This document shows positions 63,591-64,000 of a stretch of 64,000 bases of DNA, in pieces. Positions within the stretch are counted from its first letter, which is position 1. Each line of letters starts with the position of its first letter. The position numbers were made by a program, and so were the translations under genes. The notes under the pieces are model-generated. The model had not been told where the DNA came from. It worked only from the letters and a program-made list of their open reading frames with translations, and ran no database searches. Source of the stretch: JBPYCR01 sp051846915 (GTDB taxonomy: Bacteria > Bacillota > Bacilli > Bacillales > Amphibacillaceae); the NCBI RefSeq assembly GCF_051846915.1, contig NZ_JBPYCR010000003.1, positions 1 through 64,000 on the forward strand, read 5' to 3'.

Positions 63591-63794
63591 TTACATTTTG
63601 CCCTTATTCGATCTGAAATTTTCCTTTCTAACTTCGTCTGCATTCGTATCACTGTAAACATTCGTTCTGCGGCCCCCAGTTGTTTTCGCAATCATTGCTA
63701 TTGCCTCATTGTATGATAGACCCGAACGTTGATTTTGTTCTTTTATTGCTTCTATATCTGTACCAACGATTGTATACTTTTCATTTTCAGTCAT
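63591..63794 (-). CDS. Small acid-soluble spore protein-like, repeated T-x-x-x-V-x-x-x-N motif
   Basis: 67 aa from ATG at 63794, after GGAGGG; the frame extends to 63809, inside the ribosome site. Two related segments are visible: GTDIEAIKEQNQRSGLSYNEA and DTNADEVRKENFRSNKGKM, both of the T-xx-E-[AV]-[IV/R]-K-[EQ]-[QE]-N-x-[RS]-S type seen in gamma-type SASPs. The YNEAIAMIAKTTGG middle is less typical. Spore association is inferred. Confidence 0.6.
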   Translation of the reverse strand: MTENEKYTIVGTDIEAIKEQNQRSGLSYNEAIAMIAKTTGGRRTNVYSDTNADEVRKENFRSNKGKM

Positions 63795-64000
63795 AATGAA
63801 ACCCTCCATTCATGTTTTCTTTATCTTTCCTATAGAAGGGAGTTTTCATTCATATATGGCAAATAACCTGCCTATTTCATCGTTCAGAAATTCCTCATTT
63901 AACACTACTGTAATACTTTTTTGAACAACGCTTTAGAGTTTACTGCATAAAATAAAGTGGTATTAGAAATAGTAGAATGCTATCAATTCAAGGAGGTATG

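Noticed and set aside
63986..64000. Start of a plus-strand gene at the right edge (AAGGAGGTATG)
   Set aside because: The ATG is one base after the GGAGG, so this may not be the start; the gene, if any, lies outside the window.

Overview
The window reads as chromosome of an AT-rich, endospore-forming member of the Bacillaceae (Bacillota), probably of the Oceanobacillus/Virgibacillus/Lentibacillus kind. The evidence is strong GGAGG ribosome binding sites with many TTG and GTG starts, a spoVA operon, a gerA-type germinant receptor operon, a SASP-like gene, a PyrR attenuator in front of pyrP, and Bacillus-specific families (DUF1657, DUF421/YetF, DUF3231, YwpF, YkuS, YitT). No rRNA, tRNA or CRISPR array was seen. 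The genus is an inference.

Layout. (1) 1-11.6 kb, all minus strand: a long operon headed by an IclR regulator, then a class III aminotransferase, an ABC sugar importer (binding protein and two permeases), a Gfo/Idh/MocA oxidoreductase, an SDR, an SMP-30 lactonase, an IlvD/Edd sugar-acid dehydratase, an amidohydrolase and an FAH-family hydrolase cut by the window edge. Together they look like a non-phosphorylating sugar to sugar-acid to 2-keto-3-deoxy-acid route. (2) 11.7-14.5 kb: moeA-moaA-ywpF. (3) 14.7-20.2 kb: a small membrane protein, a nitroreductase, and a seven-gene operon matching spoVA-2mob (DUF1657, YhcN/YlaJ lipoprotein, SpoVAC, SpoVAD, SpoVAEb, DUF1657, DUF421+DUF1657), with a 52-bp tandem array between its last two genes. 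(4) 20.2-25.8 kb: a DUF3231 pair and a gerA-type receptor operon with a small fourth ORF.

(5) 26-28.4 kb: an MDR-type oxidoreductase and a standalone TnpB element. (6) 28.5-39.3 kb: a taurine dissimilation locus made of glutamate-type dehydrogenase, GntR/UTRA regulator, YeiH-type exporter, sulfoacetaldehyde acetyltransferase (xsc), taurine:pyruvate aminotransferase (tpa) and a TRAP transporter. An identical 17-bp putative operator precedes tpa-xsc and the TRAP genes, and the TRAP leader also holds a consensus cre site. (7) 39.7-45.2 kb: a permease, an orphan SPP1-type holin, a short-type aconitase, a VanW protein and a small membrane protein. (8) 45.2-46.2 kb: non-coding, with two repeat-like blocks and one tiny membrane ORF.

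(9) 46.2-57.7 kb: type II NADH dehydrogenase, SDR, acidic membrane protein, pyrP with PyrR attenuator, YetF, CDF metal exporter, DUF3231, YkuS, AarF/UbiB kinase, CtaG and YitT. (10) 57.9-61.7 kb: a Baeyer-Villiger-type monooxygenase with an HSL-family esterase and an SDR nearby, a ketone-to-ester-to-alcohol set. (11) 61.9-64 kb: a TraB/PrgY membrane protein and a SASP-like gene. Most intergenic gaps between convergent genes contain clear rho-independent terminators.
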